64,000 bases of DNA from CAYMZZ01 sp964395095 (GCA_964395095.1 CAYMZZ010000002.1:1-64000); one strand, 5' to 3'; numbered from the stretch's first letter, positions 35,040 to 44,041 are shown. The notes: generated by a model not told the origin, from the letters alone. Translations and numbers: made by a program.

Positions 35040-35897
35040 ATGAAACTTTTACGAATAGGTGCAGCGGGCCAGGAAAAACCGGCCATTCTTTGGAACAATA
35101 GCTATCGCGATGTTACTTCGATTATCAGCGACTACGATGCCGGCTTCTTTGGCAGTGAAGGCTGGAAGAAATTGCAGTTACTGAGCGATGCTGAGCTAAG
35201 TGCTTTGCCGATAGTGGATGCCGCTACAAGGCTGGGATGCCCCATCGCCTCGCCTTCCAAAATCATTTGCATCGGCCTCAACTATGCCGATCATGCCGCG
35301 GAGAGCAATATGCAATTGCCGGCGGAGCCCGTGGTGTTTTTTAAAGCAACCAGTGCTATTACAGGTCCCAATGATCCGCTCCTGATACCGCGCAACAGCC
35401 GCAAGACCGATTGGGAAGTGGAACTGGCCGTGGTAATCGGCAAAAAAGCGAGTTATGTAAGCGAAGCCGAGGCCATGAATCATGTGGCAGGCTATGTATT
35501 GCATAACGACTATAGCGAACGCGAGTTTCAACTGGAACGTGGCGGGCAATGGGTAAAGGGCAAGAGCTGCGACAGCTTCGCGCCCATCGGTCCCTGGATC
35601 GCCACCCCCGACGAGATCAATGACCTGAATAATCTGCGCCTCTGGCTTACGGTAAATGGCAGGACATTTCAGGACGGCAATACAAAAAACCTGGTATTCA
35701 AGATACCCTTCCTGATTTCCTATCTCAGCCAGTTTATGAGCCTGCTTCCGGGTGATATCATCTCCACTGGTACCCCAGCCGGTGTAGGCCTCGGACAAAA
35801 ACCGGAACCCCTCTATCTGAAAGCCGGCGATGTGGTGGAATTGGGTATTGATGGGCTGGGCAGCAGCAGGCAGGAGTGTTTGGAGTTTAAAGTTTAG
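35040..35897 (+). CDS. fumarylacetoacetate hydrolase family protein, probable 2,4-diketo-3-deoxy-L-fuconate hydrolase
   Basis: 285 residues. FAH core: IICIGLNYADHAAESN (~78), FFKATSAITGPND, DWEVELAVVIGKKA with metal-binding acidic residues, GYVLHNDYSEREFQ, KGKSCDSFAPIGPW and DIISTGTPAGVGLG. The KGKSCDSFAPIGPW form is usual in members annotated as ureidoglycolate lyase-like that act on diketo-deoxy sugar acids, cleaving them to pyruvate and a hydroxy acid. With the SDR 103 bp upstream it would form the end of L-fucose breakdown. The final EFKV and TAG are written in TTTAAAGTTTAGGG repeat words. Confidence 0.8.
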   Translation: MKLLRIGAAGQEKPAILWNNSYRDVTSIISDYDAGFFGSEGWKKLQLLSDAELSALPIVDAATRLGCPIASPSKIICIGLNYADHAAESNMQLPAEPVVFFKATSAITGPNDPLLIPRNSRKTDWEVELAVVIGKKASYVSEAEAMNHVAGYVLHNDYSEREFQLERGGQWVKGKSCDSFAPIGPWIATPDEINDLNNLRLWLTVNGRTFQDGNTKNLVFKIPFLISYLSQFMSLLPGDIISTGTPAGVGLGQKPEPLYLKAGDVVELGIDGLGSSRQECLEFKV

Positions 35898-36074
35898 GGT
35901 TTAAGGTTTAAGGTTATTACAAGGAATAGAAATGCAAGTGTAAAAATTTGTGGTGATCTACTGTCATTAATCCTATGAGCCGAAAAGAATTTGTTAGGGT
36001 CTAGTGATAAGAAGTATAGATTTCATCCCGATGATCAATAACTTTAAACTTTAAACTCTAAACTTTAAACTCTT
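35885..36074. repeat. composite intergenic hairpin element 6
   Basis: Left words TTTAAAGTTTAGGGTTTAAG (35887-35914), right words CTTTAAACTTTAAACTCTAA (36041-36072). The centre (~120 bp) has no AATCTGCG hairpin. The right arm ends only ~8 bp before the TTG start of the next gene. Confidence 0.75.
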
Positions 36075-36081
36075 CAATAAA

Positions 36082-36909
36082 TTGGTTCTCGACTCCCACG
36101 TTCATTTCTGGAAATACGATCCCAAGGTTTACGGCTGGATCGATAAAAGCATGAAAGACCTGCAAAAGGATTTTCTGCCCGACCATCTGCTGCCTACACT
36201 GAAGCGCAATGGCGTTGACGGGGTAGTGGCCGTACAGGCCGATCAGTCGGAACTGGATACGCATTTCATGGTGGAAATGGCCAAATCACATGCTTTTATC
36301 CGTGCGGTAGTGGGATGGACGAATCTGCGCAGCGATCACCTGGAAGAAAGGCTGACTTATTTTTCACAATATCCCATTATTCGCGGTTGGCGTCATATAG
36401 TGCAGGGGGAGCCGGATGGTTTCCTGGCCGACCCCAGCTTTCGGCGGGCCATGCCCTTGCTGCAGCAGTTTGGCTATACCTATGATGTGCTGGTATATGC
36501 CCGCCAAATGAGCCAGGCGGTGGAATTTGTACATGCTTTTCCTGACAATAGTTTTATTCTCGATCATGGTGGTAAGCCGGATATCAGGGGTGGGGAAATA
36601 AAGGAATGGGAAAAGCAGATCAGGGTCATGGCCTCCCATGCGAATACCTATTGCAAACTCAGCGGTCTCTTTACCGAAGCGCGCTGGAAGCAATGGAGCC
36701 CTGCGGAGTTTTATCCTTACCTCGATCTATTGTTTGATGCTTTCGGCGCCCATCGCCTGCTCTTTGGCAGCGACTGGCCGGTGATGCTGCTTTCCGGCAT
36801 CTATGTGCAATGGAAAAGCCTCCTGGAAAAATATATGGAAAATATGGAGGAAGACACCCGCGCGGGAGTGATGGGACTAAATGCGATGAGAGCGTATGGA
36901 ATAGTTTAA
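36082..36909 (+). CDS. amidohydrolase, fuconolactonase-like (COG3618)
   Basis: 275 residues. The COG3618 opening LDSHVHFW supplies the two metal His residues; later NSFILDHGGKPDI, KLSGLFTEA and LLFGSDWPV carry the remaining active-site residues. Family members hydrolyse sugar lactones such as L-fucono-1,5-lactone or L-rhamnono-lactone. There is no ATG: the frame opens with TTG, just after the repeat, so either TTG is used or the original start was lost when the repeat arrived. The stop codon TAA is in the first TTTAAGG word of the next repeat. Lies downstream of SDR and FAH genes of the same presumed pathway; fuconate dehydratase is not in the window. Confidence 0.8.
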   Translation: MVLDSHVHFWKYDPKVYGWIDKSMKDLQKDFLPDHLLPTLKRNGVDGVVAVQADQSELDTHFMVEMAKSHAFIRAVVGWTNLRSDHLEERLTYFSQYPIIRGWRHIVQGEPDGFLADPSFRRAMPLLQQFGYTYDVLVYARQMSQAVEFVHAFPDNSFILDHGGKPDIRGGEIKEWEKQIRVMASHANTYCKLSGLFTEARWKQWSPAEFYPYLDLLFDAFGAHRLLFGSDWPVMLLSGIYVQWKSLLEKYMENMEEDTRAGVMGLNAMRAYGIV

Positions 36910-37270
36910 GGTTTAGGGTTTAAGGTTTAAGGTTGGTTAAGCTGTGAAATGAAAATTGGTTCTAAAAAAATCTGCGCCAATCTGCGTTGTAATCTGCGCC
37001 AATCTGCGGGAAATACATCAGTACTCTAAACAGCTCCAGAGTGCAGGAGTATTTCCCGCAGATTTTTTCGCAGATATTCGCAGATAAGTGGTTTAAGCAA
37101 AAAGTGTCAACTTTTTTCGGGACTTGACAATTAGTGACCTGCACGGATGAACCTCTCACAAATAACAGAACCCGCCTGCCGCAGGCAGGTTCACAAAAAC
37201 TCAAATAACCCCTTAAACCTTAAACTCTCAACTTTAAACCATACTTATAACTTAAAACTTATAACTTAAA
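36905..37270. repeat. composite intergenic hairpin element 7
   Basis: Left TTTAAGG/TTTAGGG words (36907-36934); large AATCTGCG hairpin (36965-37086: AATCTGCGGGAAAT / ATTTCCCGCAGATT around a 45-nt loop); short palindrome CCTGCC-GCA-GGCAGG (37175-37189); right CCTTAAACCTTAAACTC words (37210-37240) and CTTATAACTTAAA words up to 7 bp before the permease ATG. The 366-bp gap shows nothing else. Confidence 0.8.
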
Positions 37271-37276
37271 GCTCAA

Positions 37277-38602
37277 ATGTCATCCGAAACGCCACAGCTC
37301 AAACGCAGCCTCAACGCCCGCCTTCTTTGGGGCCTCGGTGTGGGCTATGTGATCTCCGGCATGTATTTCGGCTGGAATTTGGGTTTGGAGAAAGGAGGCA
37401 CCCTGGGTCTCGCCATCGCTACAGGTTTTGTGATTCTGATGTATCTCTGCTTCACTTTCAGTTATACCGAGCTGGCCTGCGCCATTCCCAAAGCGGGGGG
37501 CGCCTTTGATTATGCCGACCGTGCGCTGGGGCGTGACTGGGGTTTTGTGACGGGCCTGGCTCAATTAATCGAATTTATTTTTGCGCCTCCTGCCATCGCA
37601 TTTGCCATTGGGGCCTATTTCAATCTATTCCTGCCCCAGTTTTCCATCTTTAGCATAGCCGTGGTGGTATATTTGTTGTTTACGGCATTAAATATTTACG
37701 GCGTGAAGGCTGCAGCCCGTTTTGAACTGATCATTACGCTATTGGCCGTAGGTGAATTATTGCTCTTTGCCGGCATCACCCTGCCTTCTTTTTCCGTGAG
37801 CAAGCTGGAGTTGAATGCTTTTCCCCATGGCTGGTCGGGGGTGCTCGCCGCACTTCCCTTCGCTATCTGGTTTTTTCTGGGCATAGAGGGTGTGGCCAAT
37901 GTGGCCGAGGAAACGGTGAACCCGCAAAAGACCATCCTGAAAGGTTTTGGATCGGCCTTGCTCACATTGATAATACTATGCGTGCTCACCTTCCTGAGCG
38001 CAGTGGGTGTGGCGGGTTGGGAGGCGATTGTGTACACGGCCCAGGGCGAAAGGTCTGACTCACCCCTTCCACTTGCTTTGGGTTATATTGTTGCCGACAA
38101 CAATATACTCTACCATTTGCTGGTTACGGTAGGGCTGCTGGGGTTGGTGGCTTCCTTTCACGGACTCATCCTGGCGGCTGGCCGTGCCAGTTATGAGATG
38201 GGCCGGGTGAGGTTGTTGCCCGCTTTTCTCGGGCGCATTCATCCCCGTTTTCAAACACCGGCCGCGGCATTGCTGGTGAATATGCTGATCGGCCTGGTTA
38301 CACTTTATTTCAGTGATACGGGCAAAGTAATCATGCTATCCGTTTTTGGTGCTTTGAGCCTTTATATTCTTTCTATGATCAGTTTCATCCGTTTGCGCAG
38401 GCGGGAGCCGGGTATGGAGCGACCCTTTCGGGCGCCATTTTATCCCCTTGCTCCATTGATCGCCCTTATCATTGCCGGCATTTCCCTTATTGCCATGATC
38501 ATTCATAATGGTAAATTAGCATTGATTTATGGCGCTGTGCTGCTGGCCGGCTTTATTTTGTATAAACTAACCCATAAACCCCAAACGGACCATGACCAAT
38601 AG
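37277..38602 (+). CDS. APC-family permease, ethanolamine-permease type
   Basis: 441 residues, about 12 membrane helices. The segment LLWGLGVGYVISGMYFGWNLGL near residue 20 is characteristic of the ethanolamine permease (Eat) subfamily of amino acid-polyamine-organocation transporters; ELACAIPKAGGAFDYADRALG and FLGIEGVANVAEETVNPQ are standard APC motifs. Imports a small amine across the inner membrane with protons. Its end overlaps the next gene by 11 bp, and the five genes from here to 43230 are closely packed in one direction, so it is the transporter of that pathway. Confidence 0.85.
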   Translation: MSSETPQLKRSLNARLLWGLGVGYVISGMYFGWNLGLEKGGTLGLAIATGFVILMYLCFTFSYTELACAIPKAGGAFDYADRALGRDWGFVTGLAQLIEFIFAPPAIAFAIGAYFNLFLPQFSIFSIAVVVYLLFTALNIYGVKAAARFELIITLLAVGELLLFAGITLPSFSVSKLELNAFPHGWSGVLAALPFAIWFFLGIEGVANVAEETVNPQKTILKGFGSALLTLIILCVLTFLSAVGVAGWEAIVYTAQGERSDSPLPLALGYIVADNNILYHLLVTVGLLGLVASFHGLILAAGRASYEMGRVRLLPAFLGRIHPRFQTPAAALLVNMLIGLVTLYFSDTGKVIMLSVFGALSLYILSMISFIRLRRREPGMERPFRAPFYPLAPLIALIIAGISLIAMIIHNGKLALIYGAVLLAGFILYKLTHKPQTDHDQ

Positions 38603-39950
38603 GGAAATTCTTCAAGCCGTTAAATCGCATCCGGCCAACAGGGTCAAAATTGCCTATAGCGATATCGACGGCATCCTTCGTGGTAAATACCTGTCAAAGG
38701 ATAAATTTCTCTCAATCGCCCAGGGAACCACGGGTTTTTGCGATGTGATTTTTGGTTGGGATATGGCCGATCAGGCTTACGATAAAGGCAGCTATACCGG
38801 TTGGCATACGGGTTATCCGGATGCGCCGGCCCGTATCGATCTCCAGACCTACCGGACTATTCCCTGGGAAGATGATATTCCATTTTTCCTGGGTGAGCTG
38901 ACCGATGCACATGGAAAACCGGCTGGCATTTGTCCACGCCAGTTGTTGAAGAAGATCACTGCCGATGCCGCGAAGATGGGTTACTCGGTTCGTGGCGCCA
39001 TGGAATTTGAATGGTACAATTTCAGGGAAACGCCCCAAAGCCTTGACGCAAAGAATTACCGGAATCCCGAGCCACTTACGCCGGGTATGTTTGGCTATTC
39101 TGTATTACGCACCACCCTGTCGCAATCATTTTTCGAGGCACTGTTCGAGAAGCTGCACGCATTTGGCGTTCCTCTGGAAGGATTGCATACCGAAACGGGT
39201 CCGGGTACTTTTGAAGCGGCAATTGTAGTAGCCGATCTGATGGAAGCGGCGGACCGTGCCATTCTGTTCAAGACAGCCGTAAAGGAAATTGCCTATCAAC
39301 AGGGCATCATGGCCAGCTTTATGGCCAAGGTAAATGAACAGTTGCCTGGTTGTGGTGGACATATACATCAAAGCTTGTGGGACAAAGGCGGCAAGCTGAA
39401 TCTGTTTGCCGATGAAAAGAATAAAGAAAAGATCAGCGCCCTGATGCGGCAGTATATTGCCGGCCAGTTGTATTGCCTGCCGCATATCCTGCCCCTGTAT
39501 GCGCCTACCATCAACAGCTATAAACGTTTGGTGGAAGGAGCCTGGGCGCCTACCACCCTCACCTGGGGTTTCGACAACCGGACGGTGGCCCTGCGTGTTA
39601 TCAACTCAGGTGGATCAGGAACCCGCATCGAAACCAGGGTGCCGGGAGCGGATGTGAATCCCTATCTGGCCATGGCCGCTTCCATTGCATCGGGACTCTA
39701 CGGCATCAAACACAAGCTGAAGTTACAGCAGGCAGCCAGCAGTGGAAATGGATATCGTGATGAATCGAATGGCCTCCTGCCACGTACCCTGCAGGAAGCG
39801 ACCGATAAAATGAAAGCCTCACCCATCGCCAAAGAATTGTTTGGGGAGGAGTTCACCGAACATTTTATCATGACCCGCGAATGGGAATGGCGCCAACACC
39901 TGAAAGCCGTGACCGATTGGGAATATAAGCGCTATTTTGAGATCATCTGA
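38592..39950 (+). CDS. glutamine synthetase-like gamma-glutamyl ligase (PuuA/GlnA4 type)
   Basis: 452 residues. N-terminal DIDGILRGKYLSKDKF replaces the DxxG loop of true glutamine synthetase; C-terminal catalytic parts AMEFEWYNF, HTETGPGTFEAAI, GCGGHIHQSLWD, NSYKRLVEGAWAPTTLTWGFDNRT and RIETRVPGADVNPYLA carry the ATP/Mg and glutamate sites. The adenylylation Tyr segment of GlnA is absent. Such enzymes join glutamate to an amine (putrescine, ethanolamine and others) using ATP. With an ethanolamine-type permease as neighbour the likely product is gamma-glutamylethanolamide. Translationally coupled to the permease. Confidence 0.85.
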   Translation: MTNREILQAVKSHPANRVKIAYSDIDGILRGKYLSKDKFLSIAQGTTGFCDVIFGWDMADQAYDKGSYTGWHTGYPDAPARIDLQTYRTIPWEDDIPFFLGELTDAHGKPAGICPRQLLKKITADAAKMGYSVRGAMEFEWYNFRETPQSLDAKNYRNPEPLTPGMFGYSVLRTTLSQSFFEALFEKLHAFGVPLEGLHTETGPGTFEAAIVVADLMEAADRAILFKTAVKEIAYQQGIMASFMAKVNEQLPGCGGHIHQSLWDKGGKLNLFADEKNKEKISALMRQYIAGQLYCLPHILPLYAPTINSYKRLVEGAWAPTTLTWGFDNRTVALRVINSGGSGTRIETRVPGADVNPYLAMAASIASGLYGIKHKLKLQQAASSGNGYRDESNGLLPRTLQEATDKMKASPIAKELFGEEFTEHFIMTREWEWRQHLKAVTDWEYKRYFEII

Positions 39951-40005
39951 TCCTGCTAACGATGCCTGCCTGAGCCGAAACCAGTAAATTTTCTTATCTT
40001 ATATT

Positions 40006-41154
40006 ATGCGTTTCAATCAGGTATATCAATATAACTTTCCAACTACCATTCGCTTTGGAGCGGGCGCTGTAAAGGAGTTGCCCGACTATTGCCGGCAACA
40101 ACAACTTCGAAAACCGCTACTGGTTACGGATGCAACGGTGGCCGGGCTTCCCTTCTTCAAAACGATAATGGAAAGCCTGGAAAAAAAATCAATCCAGCCC
40201 ATTGTTTTTAAGGATATCCATCGCAACCCGGTTAAATCCGATGTTTACAAAGGCACGGAGCAGTTTGATGCGGAAGCCTGCGATTCGGTAATCGGTATTG
40301 GTGGCGGCGCAGCGCTGGATGTGGCACGTGCTATTGTATTGCGTGTTCATCACCGCGAAGATTTGTTCAAGTATGATGATTTGGTTGGTGGCGATATTTA
40401 TATCACCAACGATGTGCCCCACTTCATTACCATCCCCACTACCGCCGGTACCGGCAGCGAAGTGGGCCGAAGTGCCATCATCGCCGATGATGAAACCCAT
40501 CAGAAAAAAATTCTCTTCTCACCCAAACTGCTTGCCCGAATAGTATTTGCCGATCCGGAGTTGACGATGGAGCTACCGCCGGCCATCACGGCCGCAACGG
40601 GTATGGATGCGTTGACCCACAATATGGAGGCGTTTATCGCCAAAATGCCGCACCCCATCTGCGAAGGCATCGCCCTCGAAGGTATGCGGCTGATCCATCT
40701 CTCGCTGGAGAAAGCCGTGCATCGTCCCGACCTGGAGAGCCGCAGCCAGATGTTGCTGGGATCCATGATGGGGGCCATTGCTTTTCAAAAAGGACTGGGC
40801 GTGGTGCATTCCCTTGCGCATCCGCTTTCTTCCCTGCTCGATACCCATCACGGATTGGCCAATGCGGTTCTGTTGCCTTATGGTATGCGTTTCAACAGCG
40901 AAGTGGTGCCTGAAGCCTTCCGGCGAATGGCGGCGGCATTTGATATTCCGAATGTGGATCCGGAAACGCTGATACAGTATTTGCTGGAGTGGAATGATCG
41001 TATCGGCATTCCCCGTCAGCTCCAAAAAATAGGGGTGCAGGCTTCGCATATCGACACCCTGGCCAGGCTGGCCCTGGCTGATTTTGCACACCCTAATAAT
41101 CCCCGGCCCGTGAGCCTTGAACAGTTTAGAAAATTATATGAGGAGGCACTATGA
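40006..41154 (+). CDS. iron-containing alcohol dehydrogenase
   Basis: 382 residues, group III (FucO-like) ADH. NAD-binding GIGGGAALDVARAI (97-110); TIPTTAGTGSEVGRSAI (142-158); metal ligands fit Asp201, His205, His268 and His282, with the same spacing as in FucO. Oxidises a primary alcohol to an aldehyde, or the reverse. In the classical Puu pathway this step is done by a FAD amine oxidase (PuuB); an alcohol dehydrogenase in its place suggests that the gamma-glutamylated substrate ends in a hydroxyl, i.e. an amino alcohol. Stop overlaps the next start (ATGA). Confidence 0.9.
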   Translation: MRFNQVYQYNFPTTIRFGAGAVKELPDYCRQQQLRKPLLVTDATVAGLPFFKTIMESLEKKSIQPIVFKDIHRNPVKSDVYKGTEQFDAEACDSVIGIGGGAALDVARAIVLRVHHREDLFKYDDLVGGDIYITNDVPHFITIPTTAGTGSEVGRSAIIADDETHQKKILFSPKLLARIVFADPELTMELPPAITAATGMDALTHNMEAFIAKMPHPICEGIALEGMRLIHLSLEKAVHRPDLESRSQMLLGSMMGAIAFQKGLGVVHSLAHPLSSLLDTHHGLANAVLLPYGMRFNSEVVPEAFRRMAAAFDIPNVDPETLIQYLLEWNDRIGIPRQLQKIGVQASHIDTLARLALADFAHPNNPRPVSLEQFRKLYEEAL

Positions 41155-41864
41155 AACCCGTAATTGCGCTGACCTATACCAACAATGAACAGAAGCATGA
41201 GAATTATGTGCGCTGGCTGCAGGCCGGCGCCGATGTGGAGATTATAACCCTTAGTGTTGAAAACGACAATATCGCCGACTTGCGCAGATGCCAGGGTTTG
41301 GTCTTCTCCGGCGGTACCGATGTGCATCCCTCCTTTTATGGCAGAAAGAAAAAGGATTATGCCAATGCTCCCAGGCATTTCGACAAGGCGCGTGATCATT
41401 TTGAAACGGCTGTATTCGCCGTAAGCCAGGAAATGGCGCTGCCCGTACTCGCTATTTGCCGGGGTATGCAATTGGTGAACAGCCTGCTGGGCGGAAAGCT
41501 GGTGCAGGACCTGGGGCGTACCGGCAACGCTATACACCGTGCCGCCGATGGAAAAGATAAAGCACATGGCTTGCAGGTGCTGGAAGGAACGCTGATGCAG
41601 GAGATTTTGGGAACTACCCGGTGCGCGGTGAATTCAGCCCATCATCAGGCTGTAAAGAAACCAGGCAAGGGTTTGCGGGTCAATGCCTTTGCCGATGATG
41701 GTACCATTGAAGGAATGGAATGGGAGGAAAGAAAAGGACGGCCCTTTCTGTTGGGTGTGCAATGGCACCCGGAACGACTATTCGCCATTGGCTTGCAGGA
41801 TAGCCCCGCATCTGCTGCCTTGCGAGACAGGTTTTTACATGAAGTGATGTTGGTAAAAGCATAA
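41151..41864 (+). CDS. class I glutamine amidotransferase-like gamma-glutamyl hydrolase (PuuD-like, C26)
   Basis: 237 residues. Catalytic triad parts: nucleophile Cys103 in AICRGMQLVN, His and Glu in GVQWHPER near the end, with SGGTDVHPSFYG and NSAHHQAV typical of peptidase C26. PuuD-like enzymes free glutamate from gamma-glutamyl acids. In this operon it would release glycine (from ethanolamine) or GABA (from putrescine) and recycle glutamate for the ligase. Overlaps the upstream gene by 4 bp and ends 1 bp before the aldehyde dehydrogenase. Confidence 0.88.
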   Translation: MKPVIALTYTNNEQKHENYVRWLQAGADVEIITLSVENDNIADLRRCQGLVFSGGTDVHPSFYGRKKKDYANAPRHFDKARDHFETAVFAVSQEMALPVLAICRGMQLVNSLLGGKLVQDLGRTGNAIHRAADGKDKAHGLQVLEGTLMQEILGTTRCAVNSAHHQAVKKPGKGLRVNAFADDGTIEGMEWEERKGRPFLLGVQWHPERLFAIGLQDSPASAALRDRFLHEVMLVKA

Positions 41865-41865
41865 T

Positions 41866-43230
41866 ATGAAGATCATTAACCCTGCAGATGGAAGCCTGAT
41901 AAAGGAAGTTTCGGACACAACAGAAGCCGCGGTACAGGCAGCCTATGCCCTTGCGCTGGCGGGTCGTGCGAACTGGGGCGCCAGACCCCTGCACGAGCGT
42001 GTATCGGTATTGGAAAACTTTAAAGACCTGCTGGAAGCGAATAAGGAAGTACTGGCCACTACCCTTACCAAAGAAGTGGGTAAGCCCATCCGCCAGTCGC
42101 GCAATGAGATCAATGGTGCCCGCAGTCGTATCGATTGGCTATGCCGCCATGCGGCAAAATACCTGGAAAATGAATGTATGCACCAGGAAGCGGGTTTGGA
42201 AGAATGGATCGTATATGAGCCGCTGGGTGTTGTCGCCAATATTTCCGCCTGGAACTATCCCTATCTGGTAGGCGTGAATGTTTTTGTGCCCGCGCTTATT
42301 GCCGGCAATGCCGTTTTATACAAGCCATCGGAATATGCCACACTCACCGGGCTGCATATTGCGGAACTATTGCATAAGGCAGGAGTTCCTCCTGAATTGT
42401 TTCAGTGCCTGCCCGGTGGCCCCGCAGTTGGCAGGAGCCTGCTCGAATTGCCGCTGGATGGGTATTTTTTTACCGGAAGTTATCAAACCGGAAAATACAT
42501 CTATGAGCAGGTGGCGCCAAAGATGGTACCCTGCCAGTGCGAACTGGGTGGTAAGGATCCCTTGTATGTGGCAGACGATATTGCGGATATAGCGGCAGTA
42601 GCAGCGGCGGTGGCAGATGGTGCTTTTTACAACAATGGGCAGAGTTGCTGCGCCGTGGAAAGAATATATGTACACGAAGCGATCGCTGATGAATTTACCA
42701 ACGCCTTTGTGAAGGAAGTGAAGAGCTGGAAAATGGGAGATCCGATGGGCGAGGACGTGTATATTGGTGCCCTCACCCGTCCCCAGCAGGCTGATTTGCT
42801 TGATGCCCAGGTGAGTGATGCAGTAGCCAAAGGAGCCCAACTGCTAACGGGTGGAAAGCGAACAAAAGGACCGGGCCAGTATTATGAACCCACTATTCTG
42901 ACCCATGTAAGCAACGATATGCGGGTGATGCGGGAAGAATCATTCGGACCCATTATCGGGATCATGCCGGTGAAAGATGATGCGGATGCCCTCGCGAAAA
43001 TGAAGGATACCGACTATGGTCTCACCGCTTCTGTTTATTCATCGAGCGAGCAACGCGCCCGTCAACTACTGATGCAAATAAATGCCGGTACGGGCTATTG
43101 GAATTGTTGCGACCGGGTGAGTCCCGCCCTGCCCTGGACGGGTCGACAACACTCGGGTTTTGGCGCCACGCTTTCGCATGCGGGCATTCGCGCCTTTACC
43201 AAACCCAAAGCCCTTCACCTTAGAAAATAG
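41866..43230 (+). CDS. NAD(P)-dependent aldehyde dehydrogenase
   Basis: 454 residues of the ALDH superfamily. ISAWNYPYLVGVNVFVPALIAGNAVLYKPSE forms the cofactor site; general base Glu in CELGGKDP; catalytic Cys261 in NNGQSCCAVE; REESFGPIIGI near residue 350. Oxidises the aldehyde made by the upstream Fe-ADH to a carboxylate, so it fits as PuuC analogue. Last gene of the operon; start is 1 bp after the previous stop. Confidence 0.88.
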   Translation: MKIINPADGSLIKEVSDTTEAAVQAAYALALAGRANWGARPLHERVSVLENFKDLLEANKEVLATTLTKEVGKPIRQSRNEINGARSRIDWLCRHAAKYLENECMHQEAGLEEWIVYEPLGVVANISAWNYPYLVGVNVFVPALIAGNAVLYKPSEYATLTGLHIAELLHKAGVPPELFQCLPGGPAVGRSLLELPLDGYFFTGSYQTGKYIYEQVAPKMVPCQCELGGKDPLYVADDIADIAAVAAAVADGAFYNNGQSCCAVERIYVHEAIADEFTNAFVKEVKSWKMGDPMGEDVYIGALTRPQQADLLDAQVSDAVAKGAQLLTGGKRTKGPGQYYEPTILTHVSNDMRVMREESFGPIIGIMPVKDDADALAKMKDTDYGLTASVYSSSEQRARQLLMQINAGTGYWNCCDRVSPALPWTGRQHSGFGATLSHAGIRAFTKPKALHLRK

Positions 43231-43298
43231 GCGGGATTTTTTGCGTTGGATCTATTTCGGAAAAGATAAGCTGAACGACATGGCTTATTCGTCCGCGT

Positions 43299-43793
43299 TC
43301 ACCAGTTATTAGCCTGATCGGGGTTGATGCGTTCCGAAACATCTACCGGACCGCTTACGCGCCAGTTGCGGTCGTATTTTACAAACCAGGAAATCCAAAA
43401 GCTGCGGCTGAGGCGCATGAGCCAGGGTTGAAGTAAGATCAGGAATACTGCATTAAACCCCAGCCAGTAGAAGAATCGGTTGTCCTGGGTGGAAAGACCA
43501 ATGATGACCCACCAGGCAATAAGGCTGGCTACGCTGATAGCCACAGTGAGGGCATAACTTACATAGCTGGTGCCATAATAGAAACCCACTTCAATTTCGG
43601 TAGGCTGCCCGCAAACGGGACATTCCTTATTCATTTCCATATTCTTTTTCATGGAAATGGAAACAGGGTTCTTGAATAATTTTCCATCCCGGCAGCGCGG
43701 ACAGCGACAGCCGAGTGCGGAACTCAGGTAACCACGATGGGGGATATCCTCTTTCATCTGATTGGGTTTATCGGAAACAAGGGTATGTGACAT
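43299..43793 (-). CDS. DUF983 membrane protein
   Basis: 164 residues with a zinc-ribbon-like N-terminal part, CRCPRCRDGKLF and CPVCGQPTEI (four Cys in two CxxC pairs), then two to three membrane helices (~78-100 and ~108-125). DUF983 proteins are widespread and uncharacterised. 14 bp downstream of the DUF6132 gene with which it forms an operon beside the sulfur island. Confidence 0.8.
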   Translation of the reverse strand: MSHTLVSDKPNQMKEDIPHRGYLSSALGCRCPRCRDGKLFKNPVSISMKKNMEMNKECPVCGQPTEIEVGFYYGTSYVSYALTVAISVASLIAWWVIIGLSTQDNRFFYWLGFNAVFLILLQPWLMRLSRSFWISWFVKYDRNWRVSGPVDVSERINPDQANNW

Positions 43794-43807
43794 AGGAGTA
43801 CTTTTTT

Positions 43808-44041
43808 CTATTTATTCGGTTCTTCCTGCTGATCGGCGCTATTTTTCTTTTTGGCGGGAACAAAAATGCTGAATACCAATCCACCCATCAATGCGCCATA
43901 AGCGGTGCTATTAGGCCATTTGGAAGTGATCATACAGGATCCGCTATTGCAGCCTATTTGCTGCCAGTACAAAAACCCGCCGGCAGCACCCAAAGCCACA
44001 CCCAGCAGAATCCATTTGTTCGCCAATATCCAGTTCTTCAT
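43808..44041 (-). CDS. DUF6132-like small membrane protein
   Basis: 77 residues: two membrane helices (ILLGVALGAAGGFLYW and AYGALMGGLVFSIFV) separated by a short loop with Cys residues (GCNSGSCMITSKWPNS). In Bacteroidota, genes like this often neighbour rhodanese and YeeE genes; the NSGSCMIT loop could take part in thiol or sulfur chemistry, but no function is known. Starts 21 bp from a clear promoter box. Confidence 0.7.
   Translation of the reverse strand: MKNWILANKWILLGVALGAAGGFLYWQQIGCNSGSCMITSKWPNSTAYGALMGGLVFSIFVPAKKKNSADQQEEPNK

Noticed and set aside
36965..37090. AATCTGCG word series as a CRISPR array
   Set aside because: The words are 8-10 bp, spaced irregularly without unique 30-40-bp spacers, and form an inverted rather than a direct arrangement. 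No cas genes are present.
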